A stretch of DNA of 64,000 bases from Methylomonas methanica MC09 (GTDB lineage Bacteria; Pseudomonadota; Gammaproteobacteria; Methylococcales; Methylomonadaceae): positions 1,364,001 to 1,428,000 of the forward strand of contig NC_015572.1 of NCBI RefSeq assembly GCF_000214665.1, written 5' to 3'. Of the stretch, positions 37,637 to 47,288 are shown in pieces (positions within the stretch are counted from its first letter, which is position 1; every line of letters starts with the position of its first letter). The translations under genes were made by a program, and so were the position numbers. The notes under the pieces were generated by a model. That model did not search any database, had not been told where the DNA came from, and worked only from the letters and a program-made list of their open reading frames with translations.

Positions 37637-39148
37637 TTAGCCCTTGTCCTCAGCGAACCATGATTCGCGGGCTTTCATAATAAGTTTACCTGCTCGATCT
37701 TCATCCATGCCGGTAAATTCGATAATGTCGTCGATCGATTGCTCGGCCAAGTCGTCCAGGGTGACAATGCCCTTGGCGGCCATTTCGTGCGCCAGTTTGT
37801 CGTCCATCTCGTCCATGGCCAGCAATTCGGGGCTGGGTTCCGACGTTTCGATTTTTTCTTCGGAAGCGATGGCTTTAATTAATAAAGCGTCCTTGGCGCG
37901 GCTGCGCAACGCTTCCACCAACTCTTCGTCAAAGCCTTCGATTTCCAGCATTTCGTCGACCGGGATGTAGGCGATTTCTTCAATGTTGCTTAAGCCTACT
38001 TCTACTAAAACATCGGCGATTTCTTCGTCGACGTCCAGCAGCTCCATAAATTCTTGTTTGGCCTTGGCCGCGGTTTCGTCCAGGTTTTTGTCGACTTGCG
38101 AGGCGTCCTGAATGTTCAGTTCCCAACCGGTCAGTTCCGATGCCAGACGCACGTTTTGCCCGCCGCGGCCGATGGCTTGCGATAAGCTGTCGCTGGTAAC
38201 CGCGACATCCATGCTGTGTTTGTCTTCGTCAACCACGATGGACTGAATTTCGGCCGGCGACATGGCGTTGATTACAAACTGCGCTTCGTTGGGGTTCCAT
38301 AAAATGATATCCACCCGTTCGCCGGCCAATTCGTTGGAAATGGCTTGTACCCGCGAACCGCGCATGCCGACGCAGGCGCCGACCGGGTCCAGCCGGGGGT
38401 CGTTGGCTTTGACGGCTATTTTAGCGCGTGAACCCGGGTCGCGGGCAGCGGCAATAATGTCGATCATACCTTCGCCGACTTCGGGTACTTCCAGGCGGAA
38501 CAAGGCAATCAATAACTCGGGTGCGGTACGGCTGACAAACAGCTGTGGGCCGCGCGGTTCGGAGCGCACGTCTTTAAGATAGCCGCGTACCCGGTCGCCC
38601 ATACGGACCGGCTCCCGAGGGATCATGTCTTCGCGGGCGATATAGGCTTCTACATGGCCGCCCAAATCCAGGTAGACACTGCCTTTTTCCAGACGTTTTA
38701 CCACGCCGGTAATCAGTTCGCCCACCCGGTCCTGATAAGCTTCGACGATTTTCTTGCGTTCGGCTTCGCGGACTTTTTGAATAATAACCTGTTTGGCGGT
38801 TTGCGCCGCGATTCTGCAGAAGGCCACGGACTCGATTTCTTCCTCGACGTAATCGCCGACCTGAATATCCGGAGCCTCGATTTGGGCGACTTCCTGCAAC
38901 ACCTGCCAGCTGGGGAATTCCACATCGCCGTTGATATCCGGGTTGGCGGCTACCACCTGCCAGCGGCGGTAAGTAAGATAATCGCCGGTATGGCGATCAA
39001 TCGCCACGCGCGCTTTAATGGGGTTTTCATAGCGTTTGACGGTCGCGGCTTCTAGGGCGGACTCAATGGCCTGAAAGATAATTTCCTTGTCGATTTCTTT
39101 TTCGTTAGCAAAAACATCCGCTACTAATAAAATTTCTTTATTTGCCAC
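37637..39148 (-). CDS. nusA: transcription termination/antitermination factor NusA
   Basis: NusA binds RNA polymerase and nascent RNA. The N-terminal polymerase-binding domain (residues 1-130), S1 domain ([21 protein letters not shown]), KH1 ([21 protein letters not shown]) and KH2 ([20 protein letters not shown]) are visible. Two C-terminal acidic helix-hairpin-helix repeats close it. At 503 residues it is close to E. coli's 495. Its start overlaps the rimP stop by 11 bases. Confidence 0.98.
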   Translation of the reverse strand: MANKEILLVADVFANEKEIDKEIIFQAIESALEAATVKRYENPIKARVAIDRHTGDYLTYRRWQVVAANPDINGDVEFPSWQVLQEVAQIEAPDIQVGDYVEEEIESVAFCRIAAQTAKQVIIQKVREAERKKIVEAYQDRVGELITGVVKRLEKGSVYLDLGGHVEAYIAREDMIPREPVRMGDRVRGYLKDVRSEPRGPQLFVSRTAPELLIALFRLEVPEVGEGMIDIIAAARDPGSRAKIAVKANDPRLDPVGACVGMRGSRVQAISNELAGERVDIILWNPNEAQFVINAMSPAEIQSIVVDEDKHSMDVAVTSDSLSQAIGRGGQNVRLASELTGWELNIQDASQVDKNLDETAAKAKQEFMELLDVDEEIADVLVEVGLSNIEEIAYIPVDEMLEIEGFDEELVEALRSRAKDALLIKAIASEEKIETSEPSPELLAMDEMDDKLAHEMAAKGIVTLDDLAEQSIDDIIEFTGMDEDRAGKLIMKARESWFAEDKG

Positions 39149-39623
39149 TACGTCCTCCTTTTTTGAGTAAATATTCCGGCACCAAACGCGCCTTGCTCAT
39201 TGCTTGAAAGGGCACTTTAAGCGTTTGTTCGCCTTCCACTAACATGACATCGTCACCGTCGACGGCCTGAATCAGGCCGGTAATTTTTCTGCGTTTATCG
39301 ATAGGTTTGAACAGGCTGACGTTCACGGTGCTACCGACATATTTTTCAAACTGGCTAAGCTTGAAAAACGGTCTGTCTTCGCCTGGCGAAGAAACTTCCA
39401 GTTGATATTCACCTTGAATCGGATCTTCCACATCCAGCATGCCGCTAAGTTGATGGCTGACTTTAGTGCAGTCGTCCAATAAAATACCGTTTTCGCTGTC
39501 GATATAAATGCGCAGCATGCCGTGCTGCGGGTGAGGGTTGTATTCAATCCCCACGCATTCGTAACCTAGACCTTCGACAATTGGTTCGATTAATGCCACC
39601 AAATGCTCTGGAGCCTGTTTCAT
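39138..39623 (-). CDS. rimP: ribosome maturation factor RimP
   Basis: RimP aids 30S maturation. Family blocks are [41 protein letters not shown] and [22 protein letters not shown], followed by a C-terminal SH3-like barrel. ATG 39623 (MKQAPEHL) is chosen because a longer frame to 39680 would translate through a terminator-like hairpin. It is the first gene of rimP-nusA-infB-rbfA-truB, downstream of tRNA-Phe, much as E. coli metY precedes rimP. Confidence 0.95.
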   Translation of the reverse strand: MKQAPEHLVALIEPIVEGLGYECVGIEYNPHPQHGMLRIYIDSENGILLDDCTKVSHQLSGMLDVEDPIQGEYQLEVSSPGEDRPFFKLSQFEKYVGSTVNVSLFKPIDKRRKITGLIQAVDGDDVMLVEGEQTLKVPFQAMSKARLVPEYLLKKGGRSGK

Positions 39624-39645
39624 TTCCGCTTCGCCTTTTAAAACA

Positions 39646-39671
39646 CAAAAAAAAAGAGCCTCAGGCTCTTC
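39646..39671 (-). terminator. terminator-like hairpin in the rimP leader (possible attenuator)
   Basis: On the minus strand AAGAGCC-TGA-GGCTCTT is a 7-bp stem followed by nine Ts, ending 23 bases before the rimP ATG. Nothing between it and rimP looks like a complete promoter. Transcription of the nusA operon should therefore cross it, as expected of an attenuator responding to NusA or Rho-independent termination efficiency. Confidence 0.72.
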
Positions 39672-39716
39672 CATAAACATCTATAAACCCAATGGACTTG
39701 TTAAAGCCCTTAAAAC

Positions 39717-39743
39717 AAAAAACCCCATGAAGGGGCTCTTTGA
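39717..39743 (-). terminator. terminator after tRNA-Phe
   Basis: On the minus strand GCCCC-TTCAT-GGGG followed by TTTTTTG makes a short GC stem with a T-run, about 20 bases after the tRNA 3' end. Flanking A/T pairs with two G-U wobbles may extend it. Confidence 0.7.
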
Positions 39744-39760
39744 TAAAAACCGGGTAAGCA

Positions 39761-39836
<76 letters not shown>

Positions 39837-39989
39837 ATTTATTGTTTGCTTGTTGTTGACAGCAAGTAGTCAACAATCCGGCCATTGTACAGAATGAAAT
39901 ACATTTTAGCAATCATAACGTGACAATTTTTGCGGGAAACGCGGCAGGCGTTTCGATCCCTCTCAATAGTCTTATATTAAGTCTAAATT

Positions 39990-41192
39990 TTAGAACGCGT
40001 TATAGTCGAGCGGTTGACGGTAGGGATAGGGTTGGGCGGTTATGGGGGTATTTTGAATAGTGTCCAGCGCGCCGGATTGCTCTAAATAGTAGTAAGCGCC
40101 CGCCGCCAATATGAGGGCTGCAAGGCCGGCAAAGGCAATTTTCCAAACGCTGTAAGGTCGCTCCCCTTGTACTTTGCCGGTTCTGCCGTTAATCACGAAA
40201 CGGTAAGGTTTGTCCCGGTAACGAAACGCCGACGACCAGACCGGCAGCAGGCAATGTTTATAAGTGGTGCCGTTGTGATGGGTGTCGACCTGGTGAATGC
40301 GTTGCTGATCGCCGCCGATGTCCCGACAAATGTCCGCATAGATTTGGTTGTCCATGACTTGCCGGGCCAGATCGAAGCCATCGGCCAGTTCTACTTGGTA
40401 ATATTCGCTGCGAAAACCGCTTAAATAATTTTCGTTGTAGGGGGTTAAGGCCTGCAAATCCCAAGGTTGCAGCGCATCCAGAATCTTGCGGGGCAGGGAA
40501 TTGCTGGCGCCTACCAGTACGTCATCGAAAAAACGTTGTACCCGGCCACTGACCGGCGTCCAGCGGATCTTGGGCACTTGCCGTGTTTCGGTGACCACCC
40601 GGTTATTTCTGACCACTTGTACCCGTTCCTGGACATAATAGACGTCGCCGCGCTCGCCGACGTATGTGGTGGCGGTATGGCTATCGAAGGTCCAAAACGG
40701 CAAATAGACGCCGTTTAATTTGGTATCGCTGCGGGCGTATTTTTTGACGGCGTTCGGTGCAAACCAGAGGCCGGCGATCCATTGCTGAAACCGTTGCCGG
40801 GCATTGGTTTCGTCAATAGCGAACGGTAACAGGGATTTGGGTTGTATGGGTTTGATTTGCGTCGTGGTGGCTACAATCGGCGTACCGCAGAAAGGGCATT
40901 CGCCGGCATGGTTTTTGGCTTCAAACTGAAAACCGGCACCGCATTCGTCGCAATGGATAGTAGGCGCGGCCGCTGATACTGTCGATGATTGGGCTAATTG
41001 CCGTAAGGCTTGCCGGAGATCGTATTCTTCGATATCTCCGCCGCTCACTGCTATGACATTTTCCGTGCCGCAATGCTCGCACAGTAAATGGGTGGTGCCG
41101 GGCGCATATTTCAGCACCGCGCCGCATTGTTCGCAGGGAAATTGCAGCGTTTTGGGCGGCTTGGGATTTAAGGCCTTTAAAACGGCGGACAT
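39990..41192 (-). CDS. zinc-ribbon membrane protein (400 aa)
   Basis: No enzymatic role is recognised. Two zinc ribbons are present: CEQCGAVLKY..LLCEHCGTEN (residues 20-45) and CDECGAGFQF..GECPFCGTPI (80-105). A large soluble middle part follows (LLPFAIDETNARQRFQQWIAGLWFAP, LPFWTFDSHT). One transmembrane helix is near the C-terminus (VWKIAFAGLAALILAAGAYYY). The domain plan resembles the YdjG-type zinc-ribbon partner of PspA-like and SPFH proteins in Bacillus. Its start abuts the SPFH gene stop, and it is last in the xpaC-telA-SPFH operon. Confidence 0.7.
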   Translation of the reverse strand: MSAVLKALNPKPPKTLQFPCEQCGAVLKYAPGTTHLLCEHCGTENVIAVSGGDIEEYDLRQALRQLAQSSTVSAAAPTIHCDECGAGFQFEAKNHAGECPFCGTPIVATTTQIKPIQPKSLLPFAIDETNARQRFQQWIAGLWFAPNAVKKYARSDTKLNGVYLPFWTFDSHTATTYVGERGDVYYVQERVQVVRNNRVVTETRQVPKIRWTPVSGRVQRFFDDVLVGASNSLPRKILDALQPWDLQALTPYNENYLSGFRSEYYQVELADGFDLARQVMDNQIYADICRDIGGDQQRIHQVDTHHNGTTYKHCLLPVWSSAFRYRDKPYRFVINGRTGKVQGERPYSVWKIAFAGLAALILAAGAYYYLEQSGALDTIQNTPITAQPYPYRQPLDYNAF

Positions 41193-42290
41193 TTAATGTT
41201 TAGGCAGGGGCGGCGGCATTTGGGTAAACGTAATGGCCAACTCGGCGACTTTTTCGGCCGCTGTCCATTCAACCAGAGCTTCTGACCAGACCAGTGTGTC
41301 TCGGCCCACTTCGCCGGTTTTGATTTTCTCCTGTAATTGGCTTGAGTTGAACGGCCCTTGCTGCTGCCCGGCAATCGCTACAAAATAGAGCGTAGTAGCG
41401 GGTAGCGGTGGTGGTACGGCGGTTTGCGTGTTGTTTTGCGCGAGGTTTTGGCCGAGATTTTGCGCTATGGCAAAGCCCATCCCCATACCGATACCATCAC
41501 CGGCGGCGCCGGACGGATTTTTTGCCGCCGCCGCCAGTGCCTCGGCAGTCTGGAATTGAGTATAGCGGCCCAAATCGCCGATGATGCCCATGCTGGTGCG
41601 TTTGTCCAGCGCGGTTTCCACTTGCGGCGGCAAGGAAATATTCTCCACCAGCATTTGCAGCACATCCAGGCCGTAAGCGGCGAATTCCGGGCGGATTTTT
41701 TGGGTGATAAAGTCGCCCAGTTCGTCGTAGTTGGCGGCCAGATCCAACAGCGGTATGCCCGATTCGCCCAGAATATCGGCGAAGCGGGAGACGATGAGGT
41801 TGCGTAACTGGTCGCTGATATCGCCGGTCTGAAAGTGGCCGCCGGTGCCGACAATTTCCTGCAGAAAAACCTTGGGGTCGATAACCCGCAACGTGTAAGT
41901 GCCGAAAGCGCGCAGGCGGACCGGGCCGAACTCTTTGTCGCGCAGCATCAGCGGGTTTTTGGTGCCCCATTTCAAATCGGTAAACCGTCGCATGTTGATG
42001 AAATACACTTCGGCTTTAAACGGGCTGGAAAAACCGTGCGGCCAGCTTTGCAGCGTGGTCATGATCGGCATGTTGCGGGTTTCCAGCTGGTATAAACCCG
42101 GCCGGAAAACGTCGGCAATCTGTCCTTCGTTAACTAAAACGGCGGTTTGCGACTCTCGCACCGTCAACATCGCGCCGTATTTGATCTCGTTACCATAGCG
42201 TTCAAATCGATACACCATGGTGTTGGGCGAGTCGTCGGTCCATTCGATGACATCGATAAACTCGCCGAACAGTTTGTCTAAAATCCCCAC
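41193..42290 (-). CDS. SPFH-domain protein with C-terminal GYF-like domain (365 aa)
   Basis: The protein is of the stomatin/prohibitin-like COG4260 (YdjI) type. The SPFH domain covers residues 25-235 (AVLVNEGQIADVFRPGLYQLET, FGTYTLRVIDPKVFLQEIVGTGG, and GLDVLQMLVENISLPPQVETALDKR). A glycine/glutamine-rich linker follows, then a GYF_2-type domain (LYFVAIAGQQQGPFNSSQLQ .. DTLVWSEALVEW). SPFH proteins form membrane-associated rings or scaffolds. There is no obvious signal peptide. It is the third gene of a four-gene operon. Confidence 0.78.
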   Translation of the reverse strand: MGILDKLFGEFIDVIEWTDDSPNTMVYRFERYGNEIKYGAMLTVRESQTAVLVNEGQIADVFRPGLYQLETRNMPIMTTLQSWPHGFSSPFKAEVYFINMRRFTDLKWGTKNPLMLRDKEFGPVRLRAFGTYTLRVIDPKVFLQEIVGTGGHFQTGDISDQLRNLIVSRFADILGESGIPLLDLAANYDELGDFITQKIRPEFAAYGLDVLQMLVENISLPPQVETALDKRTSMGIIGDLGRYTQFQTAEALAAAAKNPSGAAGDGIGMGMGFAIAQNLGQNLAQNNTQTAVPPPLPATTLYFVAIAGQQQGPFNSSQLQEKIKTGEVGRDTLVWSEALVEWTAAEKVAELAITFTQMPPPLPKH

Positions 42291-42306
42291 GGAATCTTCT
42301 CCCGAA

Positions 42307-43473
42307 TCAATTGGCGGTAGCGCTGGCTTGCGTTGAGATCAGCGATTTTCGCAACTCGTTTTCGCATTGCTGCAATTGCACGACCGCTTCGCTACGCATT
42401 TTTTTGCCTTGGTCGGCGATTTGCAGGCTTTCTTCGATAGTGTCGATCAGGGCCTGATTGGCTTGTTTGACCACCTCGATGTCGAACACGCCGCGCTCCA
42501 GTTGTTTGCGGGTCTCGGCATTGGCCAACTTCAGATTTTCCGCGTTGGCGGCCAGCAGATCGTTGGTCAGGTCGGTAGCGGCCTTGACGGTTTCGGCGGC
42601 TTGCGAGGACCTGAAAATCGTCACGGCCGTGGCCAGTTGCTGCCGCCACAGTGGAATGGTGTTGACGATGGTGGAATTGATTTTATTGACCAGGCCTTTG
42701 TCGTTTTCCTGCACCAGACGAATACTGGGCAGGCTTTGCATCGCTACTTGCCGGGTCAGTCTTAGGTCGTGCACGCGCCGTTCCAGATCGTCGCGCGCGG
42801 ATCGCAAGTCGCGCAGATTTTGTGCCGTCAGCACTTCCTGACTGGCTTCCGCGGCCGTGGTTAGCTCTGGAATGACTTCACTGTCCAGTTCCCGCAGCTT
42901 TTCATCGCCGGCGGCGATGTAATCTTCCAGGGTGTGAAAGTACTCCAGGTTGGCCTGATAGAGCCGGTCCAGCGAAGCGATGTCGGTTAGCAGAGTGGAT
43001 TTATGTTTTTCCAGTTTATCGGTGATGCTGTCGATCTGCTTGCGGACTTCCTCGTATTGCTGAATAAATTTCACCACCGGCTTCGCCTTGCCCAGCAATT
43101 TGGCGAAAAAACCGGGCTTTTTATTCGGGTCCAGTTCGTCTATGTCGAAACCGCGAATGGTGGCGACCATATTATTCAAGTCCTCGCCGGCGGGACCCGT
43201 GTCCTTGTTCTTGACGCCTTCCAACACGCGGTCGGATACCGTGGTCAATTGTTCCTGAGCCTTGCTGCCGAAGAATAAAATGGACTGGGAATCCTGGATG
43301 TTGATTTCTTGCAACAGCTGGCTGATTTTCTGCTGCTTTTCCGTCGGGGCCTCGGCAAAGTCAACCATGTCGGACTGTACCCCCGGCACGATTTCGTGCC
43401 CGGCGGGTTGTTGGACGGCTTCCTTTAACGGTGCTTCGGCCAAACGGGTTATCGATGTTTCTCGTGTGCTCAT
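42307..43473 (-). CDS. telA: toxic anion resistance protein TelA family (388 aa)
   Basis: The protein is a cytoplasmic coiled-coil member of the TelA/KlaA family, associated with resistance to tellurite and other envelope-acting agents. Family features are LGKAKPVVKFIQQYEEVRKQIDSITDKLEKHKSTL, LYQANLEYFHTLEDYIAAGDEKL, TVNTIPLWRQQLA-like NTIPLWRQQLATAVT and a glutamine/glutamate-rich helical end. It follows the XpaC-like gene by 33 bases, a pairing common in bacteria. The biochemical role of the family is unresolved. Confidence 0.85.
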   Translation of the reverse strand: MSTRETSITRLAEAPLKEAVQQPAGHEIVPGVQSDMVDFAEAPTEKQQKISQLLQEINIQDSQSILFFGSKAQEQLTTVSDRVLEGVKNKDTGPAGEDLNNMVATIRGFDIDELDPNKKPGFFAKLLGKAKPVVKFIQQYEEVRKQIDSITDKLEKHKSTLLTDIASLDRLYQANLEYFHTLEDYIAAGDEKLRELDSEVIPELTTAAEASQEVLTAQNLRDLRSARDDLERRVHDLRLTRQVAMQSLPSIRLVQENDKGLVNKINSTIVNTIPLWRQQLATAVTIFRSSQAAETVKAATDLTNDLLAANAENLKLANAETRKQLERGVFDIEVVKQANQALIDTIEESLQIADQGKKMRSEAVVQLQQCENELRKSLISTQASATAN

Positions 43474-43506
43474 AACGGGTTTTTCCCCTTTAGTGAAAAT
43501 GCAAAA

Positions 43507-44364
43507 TCATAAGATGCCTTCGCGTTTGAGTTGCTGCGTCAACACCTCGATTTTGACGTCCAGATCAAACACATCGTCTTCCAATAGTTTTTGTTGCTGT
43601 TCCTGGAAGGCGGATTCGATGGCATCCAGCGCCTGCCTGAAATTCTGTTCCAGCGCCTGCGAACCGGCTTGCCGGTGGGTGTCGGCGTAACCCTGGATAA
43701 CCTGCTGCACGTTCTCCAGGTACACATTCAGGAATTTGCGCGCCCGGCGAATACCGCGTGGGTCGGTTTCCAATTCGGTCACCACCCCTTCGGCAATCTC
43801 GCAGATTTTCTCTATGCGTTGGTTGAGTTCGCTATGCATGATGTTGCGGTTGCTTTGTTCGATGTCTTTAATAATCGCCAAGGCAGCGGCCAGGGTTTGT
43901 CTGATTTCTTCGCCCGAATAACCGTGGGCTGCCGCAATGGGTTTAGAGGTGCGCCGGTCGAAGCCGTAACTGAGATACATGCCCAAGAATGCTCCGCCAG
44001 CGTAGAGTGCGGCCATTAACAGGCCTAATTTAAGGTTTAGAACCGCTAATAGCCCGGTGGTTATCGCCACCAGCACGGCCGCGCATAATTTCAAGGGCCA
44101 CTTCGATACACGTAGCAACCGGTCCTGCGGGGCGGGGTTTTCCGCCCGCAAACCACGGCGCAAACAGACGGCCGCCAGGCAATACAGTGCAAATGCGCCG
44201 GCATTGACCAGCACAGACAGCACATGGCCTTTGACGAGGCCGATCACAACGGCCGGAATCAGCGCCAATGCCAGAACGTACACCAGCAGGCCGCGTGGCG
44301 AGTATTGCCGCATCGTTTCGCTGGTAAAGCGTTTGGCCGATTTGAATTCAGGGGATTCGAGCAT
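43507..44364 (-). CDS. XpaC-like membrane protein (285 aa)
   Basis: The protein is similar in organisation to XpaC, named for 5-bromo-4-chloroindolyl phosphate hydrolysis in Bacillus but without a proven enzymatic role. The N-terminal 140 residues hold four transmembrane helices in two pairs. The C-terminal half is a cytoplasmic helical domain (LAAALAIIKDIEQSNRNI, KFLNVYLENVQQVIQGYAD) ending in a coiled coil. It is the first gene of the operon with telA, the SPFH gene and the zinc-ribbon gene. Confidence 0.75.
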   Translation of the reverse strand: MLESPEFKSAKRFTSETMRQYSPRGLLVYVLALALIPAVVIGLVKGHVLSVLVNAGAFALYCLAAVCLRRGLRAENPAPQDRLLRVSKWPLKLCAAVLVAITTGLLAVLNLKLGLLMAALYAGGAFLGMYLSYGFDRRTSKPIAAAHGYSGEEIRQTLAAALAIIKDIEQSNRNIMHSELNQRIEKICEIAEGVVTELETDPRGIRRARKFLNVYLENVQQVIQGYADTHRQAGSQALEQNFRQALDAIESAFQEQQQKLLEDDVFDLDVKIEVLTQQLKREGIL

Positions 44365-44420
44365 GCTGGGTTACCGCGTTAATTTAGTTGTCGCTGTTTA
44401 GGAAAGAGTCGGCTCGAGTA

Positions 44421-44546
44421 TCACGATTGGCTAGCGACAGCCGGTGCAATAGTCGGTTCGGCTTTAACTACGGTTTGGCAGGTTGCTAAACCCATGGTCG
44501 ACAGCAATAGAACGAACCCGAGAAATCTTAAGAAAAATTTGGACAT
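44421..44546 (-). CDS. small putative lipoprotein (41 aa)
   Basis: The reading frame starts MSKFFLRFLGFVLLLSTMGL and continues ATCQTVVKAEPT to a Ser-rich end. It has a basic start, a 13-residue hydrophobic core and a Cys at residue 23 preceded by LAT, close to a lipobox although Thr at -1 is unusual. No clear Shine-Dalgarno was seen. It lies alone between the xpaC operon and the chemoreceptor gene. Function unknown; it could be an entericidin-like small envelope protein or a chance frame. Confidence 0.45.
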   Translation of the reverse strand: MSKFFLRFLGFVLLLSTMGLATCQTVVKAEPTIAPAVASQS

Positions 44547-44770
44547 GCTGAATAAACCCTAACTTGCGAGAAACGGGGGGTGCCGGCCGGCGATTACAAC
44601 CGGTCAAGGCGGAAAGATACCACATTGACCCTTTCACAAGAACCAGAGATGCCGCACTTTTCGTTTAGGCAGTTGATAGCTGTATTGGTTTTTGGTCTAT
44701 AGCGGCCTTATCCAGGCCGAATTGAGCCAGTATCTTCGACTTTTGCGCATTATTGCCTGTAAACGGCCGC

Positions 44771-46741
44771 TTAAGCCAATTTGAATTTAACAATCAATTG
44801 GCGCAAGTTGTCGCATACCCCGGCCAAAGAGGAAGCGCTGACGATATTGGTTTGTGCGGCGGCAGTGGTTTGTTTGGACAGTTCGGCGGTGTTTTCGAAG
44901 TTATGCGCCAATTGTTCGGTCACTTGCAGTTGTTCGACCGTTGCCTCGGCAATTCGCGAGCTTTTACTGTAGATCAGATCGATGGATTGCCTGATGCCGT
45001 TGAATATGTCGTCCACTTGTCGCATGGCTTGGGTGGTTTGATCGGCGGCTTTTTGCTGATCGGTCATCAGTTCCACGGTTGAATGGGTCGCCTTACCCAG
45101 CTTTTCCACCAACGCCTGGATTTGATTAGCCGAGTGTGCGGTATTGCCGGCCAAATTGCGCACCTCGTCGGCCACCACGGCAAAACCCCGGCCGTGTTCG
45201 CCGGCGCGGGCGGCTTCTATCGCGGCATTCAGCGCCAGCAAATTGGTTTGCTCGGCAAACCCCTGAATCATGCCCAACACGCCTTCAATGGCTTTGGCGT
45301 CGCGCTGTAACAGTAATAAAGCATCGGCCGTATTGTTGATGACCTGGGCGAGATCCGTGACTTGCCGGTTGGTGTGGGAAATATGCCCGACGCCTTGCGC
45401 GATGAGATTTTGCGCCGCCGTGGTGCTGGTTTGCGATTCGGCGGCGTTTCCGGCCACCACTTTGAACGATCTGGATAAATCATTCATTTGCCACGCCGCC
45501 ATCTCAGTGGCTTGCTGTTGATCGGCAATGATGCTGTTCAGGTTGCGCGCCACGTTTTCGATATTGCCGCCGAACTCGGCGACCGTGGAAATTTCTCTGT
45601 CGATATTGTGTATCAACAGCTTGAAGTAATCGTGCAGTTTTTTTAGCGAGGTTTCCAGTTGCTTGATTTCCGTAACTTTGCTGGCCAACGCTATGGATGA
45701 ACTTAAGTCGCCATTTGCCAGTTTATCCACGTAATCGGTGACATGGCTAATGATCTGCGCCAAATGTTGTTTAACCGCCAACATCAAGCCGCTCGCCAAT
45801 AGGACCAGTAGCAGGCAGATGACCATGATGCCGTAGAGCATTCGTTCGTAATATTGATACTCGCTATTGAGGGCACTCTGCAAGGTCTGCAGTTTTTGAT
45901 CGAAAGCCTGCATTTGTTGGTTGATGTCGGTCTGAGTGCTTGTCTTGTCGTTAACGATATTTCGGGCGTTGTCCAAATCCTTTTGGTAACGTTGTAACAG
46001 GGAGCGTACTTCGGCCAGGGGTTCCAGGGCCATATCCTCGGGTTTTGTCCGCGGTCCGCTGTCGCCGAGCGTAAACATGCTGTCGTCGTCGGCTTGGGTT
46101 TTCATCACCCCAAGCAACGGCAGTTTGTCTAACGCCGTTATGTGGGCGATGAGTTGCTGCAAATAAGTTTGTATGCTGTCCGGTGTGCCGGGGCTAGGTT
46201 CGGAAAAATAACGCTGGCGAATTCTCGACAAGCTTTGCAAGGTCGATTGGGCCTGGCCTATCCGCAACAGATAAGCGCGCTGCCGGTCGGCGGGTGCGTC
46301 TGCGGCCAGCTCGACATAGTTAAGCAAGGTCTGAAAATGCGCCGCTATCTGCTTTTCGTTGTTGAGCAAAAGCAACTGCGGATTGGCCAGTTTTCCGGCC
46401 GCCGCCAGTTCCGGCAATGCAGTCTGCCTGATGTCCGCCACTATTTGCGAGAGACTGTTCTTTACCGTTTCCGAAAGCGCATCGTTGGCTTGCAAGTCAC
46501 TTTTCAGTTGATCCAAATTATTTTCCAGATCCTTCAGCAAGGTGGTGTCGCCGCTATACAGATAGGCGTACACCGGTTGATTGATGTCGTTGTAAATCCG
46601 GTCTTTTTGCTGGCCGAAAAATTCGACCGTTTTAAAGGCACGGTTCAAATGGTTCAGCGACCAGCTGACCGCAACCCCAAAACCGATTAAAACCAACACT
46701 AAGGATAAGGTGACGAGTTTGGAAATTTGCTGGATTTTCAT
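44771..46741 (-). CDS. methyl-accepting chemotaxis protein (656 aa)
   Basis: This is a transmembrane chemoreceptor. The first membrane helix is at residues 11-29, the periplasmic helical sensor at about 30-300 and the second helix near 303-322 (MLYGIMVICLLLVLLASGLM). A HAMP-like linker follows, then the signalling domain with the hairpin tip LLALNAAIEAARAGEHGRGFAVVADEVRNLAGNTAHSA near residue 505. It would signal to CheA/CheW, whose genes are not in the window. The ligand is unknown. It is a single gene; a fliK-like gene 12 kb away is the only other motility gene. Confidence 0.93.
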   Translation of the reverse strand: MKIQQISKLVTLSLVLVLIGFGVAVSWSLNHLNRAFKTVEFFGQQKDRIYNDINQPVYAYLYSGDTTLLKDLENNLDQLKSDLQANDALSETVKNSLSQIVADIRQTALPELAAAGKLANPQLLLLNNEKQIAAHFQTLLNYVELAADAPADRQRAYLLRIGQAQSTLQSLSRIRQRYFSEPSPGTPDSIQTYLQQLIAHITALDKLPLLGVMKTQADDDSMFTLGDSGPRTKPEDMALEPLAEVRSLLQRYQKDLDNARNIVNDKTSTQTDINQQMQAFDQKLQTLQSALNSEYQYYERMLYGIMVICLLLVLLASGLMLAVKQHLAQIISHVTDYVDKLANGDLSSSIALASKVTEIKQLETSLKKLHDYFKLLIHNIDREISTVAEFGGNIENVARNLNSIIADQQQATEMAAWQMNDLSRSFKVVAGNAAESQTSTTAAQNLIAQGVGHISHTNRQVTDLAQVINNTADALLLLQRDAKAIEGVLGMIQGFAEQTNLLALNAAIEAARAGEHGRGFAVVADEVRNLAGNTAHSANQIQALVEKLGKATHSTVELMTDQQKAADQTTQAMRQVDDIFNGIRQSIDLIYSKSSRIAEATVEQLQVTEQLAHNFENTAELSKQTTAAAQTNIVSASSLAGVCDNLRQLIVKFKLA

Positions 46742-47162
46742 GCCTCTGATGTTCGTTCCGGAGTTTAAACCCGTAATTTATGATGAAATTGTTACGGAAT
46801 CATTACAGCCTTTGTTAGACGCAGCGTGTTTCAAAGGTTTTGCGACTTACCCGGCAATCTTATGTTCTGAAGGAGGTGTCGGAGCATGCCGCTCAAAACC
46901 GCCGGTAACAGCAATCCGCTAATTGATCGTGTTAAATCGGAGCAACAATTCAATGGCCGTGGGGTGCCGGTTAGATATTTGTTAGGGTTCAAGGCCGACT
47001 CGAACGATTCTTTTGTACATAAATGCCGGCCTGCGGTTTGAACGCGGCGGGCAGTAGGGTAAGAGTCGCATCGCGTGGTTTTTATTCGGTTGATCCCGGA
47101 TTTAAAATATCCAGTTCTCCGATTACTGCCCGAACGGGCCGGTTTCCGCGTGTACCGAGCGG
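46742..47162. other. non-coding stretch upstream of the MITE
   Basis: I see no convincing gene here. Frames present on the minus strand are low in coding character and run across the MITE. The segment presumably holds the chemoreceptor promoter near 46742. The stretch 47289-47538 after the MITE likewise has no gene and should hold the porin promoter. Confidence 0.55.
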
Positions 47163-47288
47163 CTAGGAGGCTGTCCGAGAACTCGAAAGTTGAAATTTTC
47201 ACCACAAGATATAGTGCAACGTTTGACTAAAACTTACTCTATGTCGTGGTCATTTTTTCAGAGTTTGCGTTCTCGGACAGCCTCCTAG
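47163..47288. mobile_element. 126-bp MITE with 20-bp perfect terminal inverted repeats
   Basis: CTAGGAGGCTGTCCGAGAAC at 47163-47182 is repeated in perfect inversion at 47269-47288. The interior is AT-rich and non-coding. The outer CTAG is itself palindromic, so it may be the target duplication. The GAGGCTGTCCGAGAAC end resembles ends of IS5/IS4-type elements, suggesting an internally deleted IS. No parent element is in the window. Confidence 0.85.

Noticed and set aside
39624..39680. 19-residue N-terminal extension of RimP
   Set aside because: It would translate through a terminator hairpin and has no similarity to RimP homologues, which begin at MKQAPEHL.
46831..47205. Minus-strand frame of 124 residues between the chemoreceptor and the MITE
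   Set aside because: It starts inside the MITE end, has random composition and no family.
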